A stretch of 64,000 bases of DNA. Origin: Trichloromonas sp034006665. Lineage in GTDB: Bacteria > Desulfobacterota > Desulfuromonadia > Desulfuromonadales > Trichloromonadaceae. Position numbers and translations under genes: made by a program. The notes under the pieces were generated by a model. It was not told the origin of the DNA, searched no databases, and worked only from the letters and a program-made list of their open reading frames with translations. Below, piece by piece: positions 16,246 to 25,864 of the stretch; the first letter of the stretch is position 1; each line of letters starts with the position of its first letter. The stretch covers positions 1 through 64,000 of the forward strand of contig NZ_JAVESI010000016.1 in the NCBI RefSeq assembly GCF_034006665.1, in the 5' to 3' direction.

Positions 16246-17476
16246 TCCAGTCATTGCTCTCGATAACGTCGGCAAGTGCTATCAGATCTACGACAAGCCG
16301 CGGGATCGGTTGTTGCAAATGTTTTGGCGCCGGCGTCGTCGGCTGTATCGTGAATTCTGGGCCCTGCGCGATCTGAATTTGCAGGTGCGTCCCGGCGAGG
16401 TTGTTGGTGTTATCGGCGCTAATGGTGCCGGTAAATCTACCCTGCTGCAGCTTGTTTGCGGTACGTTGGCGCCCAGTTGTGGCCATTTGCAGGTCAATGG
16501 TCGCGTTGCTGCGTTGCTCGAACTGGGGGCAGGTTTCAATCCGGAATTTACCGGTCGGGAAAATGTTTTTCTCAGTGCGGCAGTGATGGGGATGACCCAT
16601 GATGAAATCTCTGCTCGTTTTGAGGAAATCGTTGCCTTTTCCGGCATCGCGCCGTTTATCGACCAACCGGTAAAAACCTATTCCAGTGGCATGTATGTTC
16701 GCTTGGCCTTTGCCGTCGCCATTCATGTCGATCCCGATATCTTGGTGATCGATGAGGCCCTCTCGGTAGGGGATGGCGAATTTGCCCGCAAATCGTTTGA
16801 CCGGATCATGAGTCTGAAGGATGCCGGCAAAACCATCCTGTTTTGTTCCCATGCTCTCTATCAGGTGGAAGCTCTGTGCAACCGGGCCATCTGGCTCGAT
16901 CAGGGGCAGGTACGGCAGATTGGATCTGCTCAGACCGTCATTGCTTCCTATTCGCGATTTCTTGAGGGGCTTTCTTCTGCTGAATCAATCATGGTCTCGC
17001 CGACCACTCCTGGACAGACTGGAGCCACAGCGGCCATGGTTATTGATGAGAAGGACGCCCCTCTGCACAGGATTAGTACGGTGATGGTGCAGAAAAATAG
17101 GGAGGATCCAGGAAAACGCATTGACATCTCAAGTCAGAAGGACATGGTGACCATCCATGTGGCATTTTTTTCGCGCATCCCAGAACCTCCCGTGCATGTC
17201 GGCATTGTGCTGACGGATACCAACGAACGTATCATCACCAGTTTTTCGACTTTTGAAGACCATGTGCCCACACTGGTAGACAGTATGGGCCTGCGTCAAG
17301 TTAGGGTTCGTATTCCTGCCTGTCCTCTACTCAAAGGTCAGTATCTGGTGTATGTTTTTTTACTCTGTGACCGCGCCATTTGCGTCCATGATCATGCGCA
17401 TGCTGTGGCTGAGATCCATGTTTCGCAGGATAATTGGCTTCAGGGTGTTGTTGTTATTCCTCATGAGTGGGTCTGA
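16235..17476 (+). CDS. wzt: Polysaccharide ABC exporter ATPase with C-terminal Wzt domain
   Basis: Residues about 1-250 are an ABC ATPase: GVIGANGAGKST is the Walker A, FNPEFTGREN and YSSGMYVRLAFAVA (signature) follow, then ILVIDEALSVGD is Walker B. Residues about 280-413 form a beta-rich C-terminal domain as in Wzt, which in known systems recognises the capped end of the glycan. ATG 16235 gives MSFSPVIALDNVGKCYQIYDK, the expected N-terminus; the upstream extension would overlap the permease gene more deeply. Confidence 0.9.
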   Translation: MSFSPVIALDNVGKCYQIYDKPRDRLLQMFWRRRRRLYREFWALRDLNLQVRPGEVVGVIGANGAGKSTLLQLVCGTLAPSCGHLQVNGRVAALLELGAGFNPEFTGRENVFLSAAVMGMTHDEISARFEEIVAFSGIAPFIDQPVKTYSSGMYVRLAFAVAIHVDPDILVIDEALSVGDGEFARKSFDRIMSLKDAGKTILFCSHALYQVEALCNRAIWLDQGQVRQIGSAQTVIASYSRFLEGLSSAESIMVSPTTPGQTGATAAMVIDEKDAPLHRISTVMVQKNREDPGKRIDISSQKDMVTIHVAFFSRIPEPPVHVGIVLTDTNERIITSFSTFEDHVPTLVDSMGLRQVRVRIPACPLLKGQYLVYVFLLCDRAICVHDHAHAVAEIHVSQDNWLQGVVVIPHEWV

Positions 17477-17481
17477 CTCCG

Positions 17482-18366
17482 ATGTTGGAATTCAGTTATC
17501 ATATTATCTTTCCGTTGTTGGCCAGAATGCCGTCATGGCTGGCCTACCGGCTGTTGCGTGTGCCTGCGCTGGTGCAGGCACTAGTGAACAGGTCAGGACG
17601 CAGGATTTTTGTGCAGGGCTATACCACGATCTTGCCTCATAGCAGTCGTTGGCAGTGCTGGTGCCAGTGGATTTGTACTTGTCTGATGCATAACCAGGAG
17701 ATTCTTGATGTCTATTATCTGCCGCGCATCCATGACCTGAGCAGCAGTCCGATTCCCATTTCGGTTTTCGGGATTGATGCGTTGCATACCAACCGCAAGG
17801 CAGGTCACGGCACAATAATTGCCATGGGACACTATGGCCGTCTGCCGTTGTTCAGCACTGGAGTGGCCCTTGCTGGAGTCCCCGTCGGGTTTGTGATTCA
17901 GCGCATTGATGAACGCAATGAACATCTTAACATTGCTGAACGGGCCTATCTGCAAAAAAAAGTTGATGCTATGTGTCGTATTGCGGGGGGGCGTTGCATA
18001 ATGGTCGGTGATGCAATGACGTCTCTCTACCGTGGACTTAAAAATGGTGAGTGCATCATCATTCTCTTCGATTTACCACAACCACTGGAGGCGCAAATCA
18101 CTTTGTGCCGCTACATGGAAGGGCAATTGCGCGTACCCAACAGCATTGTCCGTATTGCATCTAAGACTGGAGCGAACATCGTCTATGGTTCTGTCCACAA
18201 CCAGAAACATGGTGTGCAGGTTACCCTGCGCCAGTTGCAGGGAACTGCACAACAGGCTCTTCATGAGGCGGTTGCAGAACTGGAAAAGGATGTACGCCAG
18301 AGTCCGTGGCAGTGGTGGCAGTGGCCTTTGGTTCCCCACCTCTGGTCATCAAAAGAAAAGGATTGA
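17482..18366 (+). CDS. LpxL/HtrB-like acyltransferase
   Basis: The 294-residue protein has features of the lysophospholipid/lipid A acyltransferase group: a hydrophobic N-terminus, IIAMGHYGRLPLFSTGVALAG around residues 114-134 (HxxxxL in place of the usual HxxxxD/E), and a tryptophan-rich end (SPWQWWQWPLVPHLW). The replacement of the acidic partner residue means catalysis is uncertain. It sits directly after wzt, so it may acylate a surface glycan carrier or be a repurposed relative. ATG 17482 or GTG 17467 are both possible starts. Confidence 0.5.
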   Translation: MLEFSYHIIFPLLARMPSWLAYRLLRVPALVQALVNRSGRRIFVQGYTTILPHSSRWQCWCQWICTCLMHNQEILDVYYLPRIHDLSSSPIPISVFGIDALHTNRKAGHGTIIAMGHYGRLPLFSTGVALAGVPVGFVIQRIDERNEHLNIAERAYLQKKVDAMCRIAGGRCIMVGDAMTSLYRGLKNGECIIILFDLPQPLEAQITLCRYMEGQLRVPNSIVRIASKTGANIVYGSVHNQKHGVQVTLRQLQGTAQQALHEAVAELEKDVRQSPWQWWQWPLVPHLWSSKEKD

Positions 18367-18367
18367 T

Positions 18368-18961
18368 ATGCATCATAGTTCTTATCGACACATGGAGCGC
18401 CTGCTTGATCAGCATGCAGCCAAGTATGTATCGGCAAGCATCTTTGATCTGGGCAGCTTTGACGTGAACGGCAGCTACCGACCGCTGTTTGATCGTCCAG
18501 GCTGGGTCTATCGGGGAATTGATCTCGAAGCCGGACCCAATGTCGATATTGTTCTGCGTGATGCGTACCGGTTACCCCTACCGGTTGATTCCGCCGATAT
18601 TTTCCTTTCAGGTCAGGCATTCGAGCATATCCCATACTTCTGGATTACCTTTCTGGAAGTCGCCCGCGTTTTGAAGCCGGGGGGTCTCTTTTTCCTCATC
18701 GCCCCTTCGCGTGGTCCTGAGCACCGTTATCCCGTCGATTGTTGGCGTTTTTATCCCGATGGTTACCAAGCCCTGGCGCGTTATGCTGGTCTGGAGGTTG
18801 TCGAGGCGCAGACCGACTGGCAACCTGATTCCGCCCCCGACAGTGCGCCTTGGGGCGATACGGTCGGCGTGTTCCGGAAGCCACAACAAGCCTTTTGGCA
18901 CAGGGCTCTTATGCGGTTACGTTGTCGTTGCCATCGTTTCGGGTTGCCTCCTTTTGCCTGA
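18368..18961 (+). CDS. Class I SAM-dependent methyltransferase
   Basis: The 197-residue protein contains SIFDLGSFDVNGSYRPLF (glycine-rich SAM loop variant), YRGIDLEAGPNVDIV and a post-motif DIFLSGQAFEHIPYFW, then VARVLKPGGLFFLIAPS, as in Methyltransf_11 proteins. It starts 1 bp after the stop of the acyltransferase-like gene. In this neighbourhood it may cap or decorate the exported glycan. The specific substrate cannot be told. Confidence 0.75.
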   Translation: MHHSSYRHMERLLDQHAAKYVSASIFDLGSFDVNGSYRPLFDRPGWVYRGIDLEAGPNVDIVLRDAYRLPLPVDSADIFLSGQAFEHIPYFWITFLEVARVLKPGGLFFLIAPSRGPEHRYPVDCWRFYPDGYQALARYAGLEVVEAQTDWQPDSAPDSAPWGDTVGVFRKPQQAFWHRALMRLRCRCHRFGLPPFA

Positions 18962-19009
18962 ACCCTTCTCTCGTCCCTAGGCGGGCATATTCCGTTGGTT
19001 TTTTTCTGG

Positions 19010-19135
19010 CCAGCCCCAGTGCTTGGTGAAATGGGAACACATACGGGCAATCCCTATTTCGTTTTTTCCCAGGCTGTTTACGCTGTGCGCCTTTCTACGT
19101 GGTGCTATACTGTTGATAATTGGCAGAAAAATACA
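19010..19135 (+). pseudogene. Degenerate copy of the N-terminal part of the 20211 gene
   Basis: The translated frame reads LGEMGTHTGNPYFVFSQAVY and then AVRLSTWCYTVDNW. It matches VELGTHTGNSYFAFCQAV...AGLSTRCFAVDTW near residues 44-75 of the large protein starting at 20211. Similarity ends soon after the VDNW, there is no matching remainder, and AT-rich sequence follows. It is best read as the debris of a duplicated methyltransferase domain. Confidence 0.6.
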
Positions 19136-19207
19136 TTTCTGATAACAACTGACCGAGAGGCAGTAATAAAATTAAGCGCATTATTATAATAAGGCAACGA
19201 TTCTACA

Positions 19208-20143
19208 ATGATAAAAGAGTTCACAACTAATTTTATTATAAAAAAAATAGGTAATCATTGGACCGCTCAGCGGAAAGTTACGCGCCCTGCTCGTACGCGA
19301 TGGTGGGAGTCCCCACTGGTAGTGCAGCATTATAATGCGCAGATATGTGGATATGATATATCAGGGACTTCTCAAGGAATTGTTTCTGCCATCAGGCAAC
19401 GTTGCGGTTCCAGGCTGCCATTCAAGCATGGTATATCTGTTGGCGGCTCGAACGGATGGAAGGAGCGAATACTTATAAATGAAGGTATTGTCGAACATTT
19501 TACAGTAACCGAATATTCTGAAGAGCTTATCAATGAAGGCATTGATTTATCTGAACAGCAAAAACTTAAAAATAAAATTGATTTTTATTTAGGAGATGCT
19601 TTCGAAAAATATTCAGATCCATCATCTTTTGACTTCGTATATTGGGATAATTCTTTGCATCATATGTTTGATGTTAATTCGGCTGTTTCTTGGAGCAGAC
19701 ATGTGCTGAATAGTAATGGTATTTTTGTAATGAATGATTTTGTTGGGCCTAATCGAATGCAATACTCCGACAGATCTATTAAATACGCATCGTTAGGCCG
19801 TGCCTTTTTGCCTAAAAAATATTTATCAGATCCCTACAATGAAGGTTCTTATCTTGATCGGGAAATTAAGCGATGTAATCCTATCGCTCTAGCTGTCTCT
19901 GACCCTTCTGAGTGTGCTGACAGTGGTCGTATTATTGATGCGGTCAAAGAGCATTTTCCTGACGCAAGTATCACGTTCACTGGTGGAACTATCTATAATT
20001 CATCTTTGAATGATATTTTGGCTAATTTTGATGAGGAAAATGAAACAGATCGATGTATTTTGCTCCTTTTGCTTCAGCTGGATAAAGAATGTGCTTTTTC
20101 TGGAGAGTCGCATTATGCTTTTGCTATGGCCGAAAAAAACTAG
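19208..20143 (+). CDS. AT-rich methyltransferase-like protein
   Basis: The 311-residue protein has a weak SAM-methyltransferase pattern: HGISVGGSNGWKERILI, TEYSEELINEGID, LGDAFEKYSDPSSFDFVYWDNSLHHMFD and WSRHVLNSNGIFVMNDFVGP. The domain spans about residues 70-200. Base composition is clearly more AT-rich than genes on either side, and the surrounding sequence contains methyltransferase debris, so the gene was probably acquired separately. The acceptor substrate is unknown; by context it should act on a surface glycan or its precursor. Confidence 0.65.
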   Translation: MIKEFTTNFIIKKIGNHWTAQRKVTRPARTRWWESPLVVQHYNAQICGYDISGTSQGIVSAIRQRCGSRLPFKHGISVGGSNGWKERILINEGIVEHFTVTEYSEELINEGIDLSEQQKLKNKIDFYLGDAFEKYSDPSSFDFVYWDNSLHHMFDVNSAVSWSRHVLNSNGIFVMNDFVGPNRMQYSDRSIKYASLGRAFLPKKYLSDPYNEGSYLDREIKRCNPIALAVSDPSECADSGRIIDAVKEHFPDASITFTGGTIYNSSLNDILANFDEENETDRCILLLLLQLDKECAFSGESHYAFAMAEKN

Positions 20144-20210
20144 TTTATTTTTTAACTTATGATCAGATAGTTTTTTTAGTCGATATTACATATCTATACG
20201 ACATTAAGTG

Positions 20211-23200
20211 ATGAATAAATATCCTTTTTTAACTGATATTTCTCTGATGGTGCCAGCTCGGCTAAAGACACCGGAATCATGGGCTGGACATATCCCCTTC
20301 GCTTTTTTTTTGGTTGAACAAAGCCGACCTGATTCTTTAGTGGAACTTGGGACTCATACCGGTAATTCTTATTTCGCATTTTGTCAGGCAGTTCGAGCAG
20401 CTGGTTTGTCGACTCGTTGTTTCGCAGTAGACACTTGGGAAGGTGATTCTCAGGCAGGCTACTATGGCAATGAAATCTACGTAGACGTTAGTGACTATAA
20501 TGCTCGTCATTATGCTGACTTTTCTCAGCTGCTAAGACTTCCTTTTGATCAGGCTGTTACTCATTTCGATGATGGTTCTATCGATTTTCTTCATATCGAT
20601 GGTCTTCATACTTATCAAGCTGTTCGTCACGATTTCGAGTCTTGGTTGCCAAAACTGTCTTCCAGGGCTCTTGTTTTATTTCATGATACTGCAGTTCATC
20701 GTGACGACTTTGGCGTTTGGCGCCTTTGGCAGGAGCTTTCTTGCCGTTACCCCCACCTCCATTTTGAGCACTGCAACGGACTTGGTGTTCTCGCGATAGG
20801 GAAGGATCTCCCAGCCAATATTCAGGCGCTATTTCATGCTTGGACTTTTCCGGAACAGCGCGTGAGATTCGCCCAGCTGTTTGATCGTCTTGGGTTGGCT
20901 CTGATGCTGCAGATTCGACTGCATGAATGGCAACTTGAGGCCAGGAATCTGCAGCAGATTGCGGAGAATCTGAAACAGGCGGAGCAGATTGCCAGCACTC
21001 GCCTTGCTGAACGTGATCACCAGTTGCTGGAATTGACATCCACTCACGACCGTGAAATGGCTGAGCTGCTGGCCACTCATGAGGGTCGTTTGTCCGATCT
21101 GGTCGCCAGCCATGACCGTGAAATGGCTGAGCTGCTGGCCACCCATGAGCGTCAGTCAGCCCAATATGACCGCCATCTGGCTGAACAGCTTCGCCATATC
21201 GAAACCTTGCGCCATCGTATTGATGCTCTGCTGACCAGCCGCAGTTGGCGCCTGACTGCGCCCCTGCGCTACCTGACCACTAATGGGCGTGTGACCGGTC
21301 AGCGCCTGCTTTGGTTTCGCCAGCAGATCCATGCTCGTGGTGGTTGGCTGTCTGTTGCTGTCAAGACTCATGCTCTTTGGCGCCGTGAGGGACTGGCTGG
21401 CCTGCGTCAGCGCATGCGCCGGCTTCAACAGGGAAACCTTCAGCCCCAGTTGACGCCAACCGCACAGGAATCAAACGACAGCGCCACCATACAGAGGGAC
21501 GCCGCTCCGGCGAGTCGCCCTTACTACCTTGATCCCGCAGCCACCGTCACCATTGCGCCATATCTCCGAATCGCGGTGCATCTGCATCTGTACTATCCGC
21601 AGATGCTGGATGAATTCACCAGTCGCCTGCAGGCCATGCCGGTTGATTTCGATCTTTATGTCTCCGTGCGACAGAATAGCGACACGACTGTCTTGACCGA
21701 ACAACTGCGGCGTCAGTTGCCCCGTCTAGGCCAACTGGTGATCGAAGCCGTGCCCAACCGGGGCCGCGATATCGCCCCTTTTATTGTCCAGTTCGGCCAG
21801 CGCCTGCTTCAATACGACCTCATCGCCCATTTCCACAGCAAGCAGAGTCCGCACAGCGCCGAGCTGTCCCATTGGTGCGCCGATATTCTCAATCTCCTTC
21901 TGGGTACGGCTGAAACAGCCGCCGCAACTCAAAGCCAGATTCTGCACCTGCTGCAGCAGGACGCCAAACTGGTGTATCCCGAAGGCCAACGTCAGATTCT
22001 CAAGGATCGCAGCGGCTGGGGTGCCAATCAATCCATCGCCGAAGAACTGTTGCGACGTTATACTGATGTCTCAATAGCCGATTATCCTGTCGTTGAATTC
22101 CCCGAAGGTGCCATGTTCTGGGCGCGAGCCGAGGCCCTGCGCCCCTTTCTGACGCTGCCGCTGAACTGGCAGGACTTCCCGGCCGAGCCCATTCCCGCCG
22201 ACGGTACCCTGGCACATGCCCTGGAGCGTCTCATCCTGATTCTCGCCAACCGCACACCCGGCCGTTTTTATCGCCTGCATCGTGGTGATTCCATTGCCGA
22301 TTACCGCTATTACGAACCCCAGCAGGATTTTTCCGCTCAGATTTGTGATGACATCCGGGTGCTCAGCTATTATCTGCCACAGTTTCATCCTATTCCGGAA
22401 AATGATGACTGGCACGGTAAGGGCTTCACCGAATGGACCAAGGTGCGTGCCGCCAACCCGCTGTTTGTTGGTCATTACCAGCAGCACATTCCCCATCACG
22501 ATCTCGGTTATTATCGGCTCGACTCCCCCGCACCCCTGATGCGGCAGGCCCATATGATGCAGAAGGCCGGCATCCATGGTCAGGTGTTCTACCATTACTG
22601 GTTTACGGGCAAGCTGATTCTCGAACAACCAGCCCGTCTGCTACTGGAAAACCCCGATATCCCCATGCCGTTCTGCTTCTGCTGGGCCAACGAAAACTGG
22701 ACCCGCCGCTGGGATGGCAACGAAGATGCCGTACTTCTTCAGCAAAACTATTCTGCGGCTGATGCCGAAGCTTTTATTCATTACCTGCTGCCCTTTTTCC
22801 GCGATTCCCGTTATGTGCGTATCGACAACCGGCCGCTGCTGTTCGTTTACCGACCCGCTTCACTGCCCGATCCCCAGCAGTATCTTGCCGTCTGGTCCCA
22901 GCAGTGCCAAGCTGCCGGACTCGAACCTCCTTACGTTGTTGCCGTGTTGACCCGCGGTGCTAATGATCCGCGCACATTTGGCATGGATGCAGGCGTTGAA
23001 CGTACTCTGCATGACTGGACCGGCGGTGCTGTTCCCGATATCCGCGACCAGTTACAGCCATATCAACCCCTGCACGGCAGCGTGCTCGATTATGATCAGG
23101 TTGCCAGTTTCTATGCCGAACAGCAGCAGGCCAAGCCCTACACCTGGTTCCGTTCCCTCGTGCCGATCTGGGACAACAGCGCCCGCTATGGCGCTGAGGC

Positions 23201-24764
23201 CCTGTTGGTGCATGGCAGCACCCCCGCGAGTTTTTCCCATTGGCTCGAGCGCCTCATCAACTACAGCCGCGCCAACCTGCCGGCCGACCGGCGGTTTATC
23301 TTGGTCAATGCCTGGAACGAATGGGCCGAAGGTGCGCACCTTGAACCGGACAGCCGCTATGGCTATGCCTATCTCAATGCTGTTGGTCGCACCCTCGCCG
23401 GGTTGCCCTACGGCATTGATCGTACCATTCGCTGTAAACTGCTGCCGGATACTGTCGTTCGTATAGACCTGCTGCCTGATGTCTGGTCCAGTTTGCAAGC
23501 AGATACCCGCCTACATGATCGCTTCGTTGCTGCTTTGACTCAATCGAGCCTGTTTGACCTCTGCAGAATAAGTTTTGCTCAGCCTGAACTTGAGGCTGCT
23601 GTTCAGGCGGCCAGAGCTATTCGACAAAGCCCTCAAGCGGCAAGAAAGACATCGCCTCCCGAGTCTGCGCCCGACTATCTTTTTCAGTTTCGTCGGCTGG
23701 CCTTGGTCTTGCCCGACACCCTCGAAAACATGCTGTATACGGCTATGCATCTGCCCGGCCAGATCCTGTTGTCCAACGCCTACGATCCTTTTGGGTCCCT
23801 GCCGCAGCCCACCGAAAACGGCTCCGTCGACAGCGCCACCGCCGAGCAGGCTCCGTTGCTGTTGTTTCCCGTCGCAGCTGCTCCCTGCGATTATAAAAAT
23901 TACCGCCTGCGGACAGATGCTCACAGTTTTGTCACCCGGCCAGACAGCCGGCCCGTCGCCGAGTTGCCCCAAGTGACCACCATCCTGCGCTTCCACCGCC
24001 AGGGCGATCTGGCCCTGTTGCAGCAGGCGCTCTACAGCCTCGCGGCCATGCACGATTGCCAAGTCATTCCGCTGCTCGCTGTGCAGGATCTCTCGCCCGA
24101 GCAGACCCAAACACTTGATGCCCTGGTTGCCCGGTTACCTTGGCCGGCTGGCAGGCTGGCCCGTATCCTGCATTTTCACTCCGACAATGGTCAGGGGGAT
24201 TTGCGTGCCCGGATGCTCAATCAGGCCCTGCAGTCGGTCACTACCCGTTATGCCGCCTTTCTTGATTACGATGATCGTCTGTTCTGCCATGCCTACGCCT
24301 GGCTGCTCGACCGCCTGCGCCAGACCGGCAAGGCCGTCACCTTCGGCCGGGTTTATTCCACCAGCTTTGATCCCAACACCGGTCAGCTGACCGGCCGTAA
24401 GCGCGAGTTTACCCACGGTCGCTGCTATGAGGATTTTGTCAGCTGCAATCCCGCGCCACTGCATAGCTTCCTGCTTGATCTCGATCAGCTCGACCTTTCG
24501 TGTCTGGTCTGGCATGATGAACAGCGTTATCTCGAAGATTATTATCTCACCCTGCAACTGATCACGTGCGACAACACCGACTGGCACAGCCTTGAACTTG
24601 ATCACTACATTGGTGACTATCTTCATGGCACCTCCGGCGGCAATACCCTTGCCGTCGATTCCTCCGCTAACCGTGCTGATATCATTTCCAGTCCACTGTA
24701 CCGGGAGTGCCAGGAACGGATCGATCAATTACGCGTCCAACGGGTTGCGGTCAGTTCTCGATGA
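20211..24764 (+). CDS. Giant multidomain glycan-assembly protein (methyltransferase-RgpF-WbsX-glycosyltransferase)
   Basis: The 1517-residue protein reads as several fused units. Residues about 40-200 are a Methyltransf_24 domain (VELGTHTGNSYFAF, FLHIDGLHTYQAV, LFHDTAVH). Residues about 240-345 form a coiled coil with a duplicated 22-residue unit. LTSRSWRLTAPLRYL follows, a motif often seen ahead of glycosyltransferases. Residues about 455-690 resemble rhamnan-synthesis protein F (VPNRGRDIAPFIVQFG, HFHSKQSPHS). Residues about 720-1060 are a WbsX/GH99-like domain (LSYYLPQFHPIPEND, FCFCWANENWTRRWDG, AWNEWAEGAHLEPD). The last 350 residues look like a divergent glycosyltransferase with FLDYDDRLF. 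The first 600 bp are more AT-rich than the rest. The ATG at 20211 is preceded by an adjacent GTG. Confidence 0.85.
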   Translation: MNKYPFLTDISLMVPARLKTPESWAGHIPFAFFLVEQSRPDSLVELGTHTGNSYFAFCQAVRAAGLSTRCFAVDTWEGDSQAGYYGNEIYVDVSDYNARHYADFSQLLRLPFDQAVTHFDDGSIDFLHIDGLHTYQAVRHDFESWLPKLSSRALVLFHDTAVHRDDFGVWRLWQELSCRYPHLHFEHCNGLGVLAIGKDLPANIQALFHAWTFPEQRVRFAQLFDRLGLALMLQIRLHEWQLEARNLQQIAENLKQAEQIASTRLAERDHQLLELTSTHDREMAELLATHEGRLSDLVASHDREMAELLATHERQSAQYDRHLAEQLRHIETLRHRIDALLTSRSWRLTAPLRYLTTNGRVTGQRLLWFRQQIHARGGWLSVAVKTHALWRREGLAGLRQRMRRLQQGNLQPQLTPTAQESNDSATIQRDAAPASRPYYLDPAATVTIAPYLRIAVHLHLYYPQMLDEFTSRLQAMPVDFDLYVSVRQNSDTTVLTEQLRRQLPRLGQLVIEAVPNRGRDIAPFIVQFGQRLLQYDLIAHFHSKQSPHSAELSHWCADILNLLLGTAETAAATQSQILHLLQQDAKLVYPEGQRQILKDRSGWGANQSIAEELLRRYTDVSIADYPVVEFPEGAMFWARAEALRPFLTLPLNWQDFPAEPIPADGTLAHALERLILILANRTPGRFYRLHRGDSIADYRYYEPQQDFSAQICDDIRVLSYYLPQFHPIPENDDWHGKGFTEWTKVRAANPLFVGHYQQHIPHHDLGYYRLDSPAPLMRQAHMMQKAGIHGQVFYHYWFTGKLILEQPARLLLENPDIPMPFCFCWANENWTRRWDGNEDAVLLQQNYSAADAEAFIHYLLPFFRDSRYVRIDNRPLLFVYRPASLPDPQQYLAVWSQQCQAAGLEPPYVVAVLTRGANDPRTFGMDAGVERTLHDWTGGAVPDIRDQLQPYQPLHGSVLDYDQVASFYAEQQQAKPYTWFRSLVPIWDNSARYGAEALLVHGSTPASFSHWLERLINYSRANLPADRRFILVNAWNEWAEGAHLEPDSRYGYAYLNAVGRTLAGLPYGIDRTIRCKLLPDTVVRIDLLPDVWSSLQADTRLHDRFVAALTQSSLFDLCRISFAQPELEAAVQAARAIRQSPQAARKTSPPESAPDYLFQFRRLALVLPDTLENMLYTAMHLPGQILLSNAYDPFGSLPQPTENGSVDSATAEQAPLLLFPVAAAPCDYKNYRLRTDAHSFVTRPDSRPVAELPQVTTILRFHRQGDLALLQQALYSLAAMHDCQVIPLLAVQDLSPEQTQTLDALVARLPWPAGRLARILHFHSDNGQGDLRARMLNQALQSVTTRYAAFLDYDDRLFCHAYAWLLDRLRQTGKAVTFGRVYSTSFDPNTGQLTGRKREFTHGRCYEDFVSCNPAPLHSFLLDLDQLDLSCLVWHDEQRYLEDYYLTLQLITCDNTDWHSLELDHYIGDYLHGTSGGNTLAVDSSANRADIISSPLYRECQERIDQLRVQRVAVSSR
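21048..21179 (+). repeat. 66-bp tandem duplication in the coiled-coil region
   Basis: GACCGTGAAATGGCTGAGCT at 21048 recurs at 21114, a 66-bp step that adds 22 residues (DREMAELLATHE...) and keeps the frame. It lengthens the coiled coil without shifting the heptad-like pattern much. Confidence 0.75.
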
Positions 24765-24925
24765 ATCTTAAAGCCATCCGATTGGCCCAAGCCCGGCCGA
24801 CCGATCAATAAAGATTAGTTGGAGATAAAATTTCCCGTATTTTCCAGCGCACGATTACCGATTTTTGTCTGACGCTGGTACGCTGCCCGATGATTCGAAT
24901 CTGAACCGGCAAGGACAGCTTCGGC

Positions 24926-25864
24926 ATGAAATCAGACTTATTTACCAGCCTTCTTGGAAATGCCTCTGCTCGACGGCAGAGTTGCGTTCTGTTGCTGGTT
25001 TTGGCTCTCATACTGCTATTTTCCAACCCTGCGTCGGCTACACAATCGCTTGGCGTCGCCATCCTTCTGTCTCGCGAGATCGCCCCTTATATTGAAATGG
25101 TTGAAGGGCTTGAAGAGGGTCTTCCCGGTTTGCATCTTCAGCGCTTCTTTCTTGATGAAAGGGGGATCCCCTATAGCCTGGCCGGTCAGTCTCCCTTTTT
25201 GGAGCCCCGGTCGTTTGCCGCCATGGTCGCTGTCGGCCCCGAATCGCTGCGTTATCTTGCCCCCCGTTCCAGATCCACCCCCCTGATTTACGGCATGGTG
25301 CTCAATCCCGAAGCGATCTTCTCCGGTTCCCCTGCGGCCCGTTGCGGCGTCGATCTTAACCTGCCCATTGCCGCGCAGATCAAAGCCCTGCGCCAAGAGT
25401 TGCCGAACCTGAAAAGCCTTGGCGTTCTTTTCGACCCCGCCAACAACCAGGACTGGTTTGACCAGGCCGTCCCCTTGGCCGAAGCGCAAGGTCTGAATCT
25501 TTTGGCGTTGCCGGTCAGCCGTAAGTCAGGTGGGCTCGATATCCCCACCGGCCAAAAACGGCCGGACGCCATTCTTTTCATTCCCGATCGCACCATCATC
25601 TCCCGCGCCTTCATCCAGCATGTCATCAAAGAAGCGGCCTTGCGGCGGATACCGGTGGTGGGTTTTAACAGCTTTTTTCTCGATTCCGGCGCGGCCCTGG
25701 CCTTTGTCATCGATTATCGGCAGGTCGGGCGGCAGGTCGCTTCCCAGGTCACGGCGCTTCTGTCCGGGGGGGGCTGCCGAATTGAATCACCGGAATTCAG
25801 TGTCCAGCGCAACCCTCAGGTCTGGCGATCCCTCGGATTGCCGGGAGGGGAGGGGACACCGTGA
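24926..25864 (+). CDS. ABC-type periplasmic substrate-binding-like protein
   Basis: The 312-residue protein has an N-terminal signal region (LLVLALILLFSNPASA, about residues 24-39) and a fold like the ABC_sub_bind family: YIEMVEGLEEGLPG, AMVAVGPESLRYLAPRS, LGVLFDPANNQDWFDQ and DAILFIPDRTIISRAFIQHVI. No ABC permease or ATPase accompanies it. It overlaps the histidine kinase gene by four bases (GTGA), so it probably works as the periplasmic sensory partner of that kinase. The ligand is unknown. Confidence 0.8.
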   Translation: MKSDLFTSLLGNASARRQSCVLLLVLALILLFSNPASATQSLGVAILLSREIAPYIEMVEGLEEGLPGLHLQRFFLDERGIPYSLAGQSPFLEPRSFAAMVAVGPESLRYLAPRSRSTPLIYGMVLNPEAIFSGSPAARCGVDLNLPIAAQIKALRQELPNLKSLGVLFDPANNQDWFDQAVPLAEAQGLNLLALPVSRKSGGLDIPTGQKRPDAILFIPDRTIISRAFIQHVIKEAALRRIPVVGFNSFFLDSGAALAFVIDYRQVGRQVASQVTALLSGGGCRIESPEFSVQRNPQVWRSLGLPGGEGTP

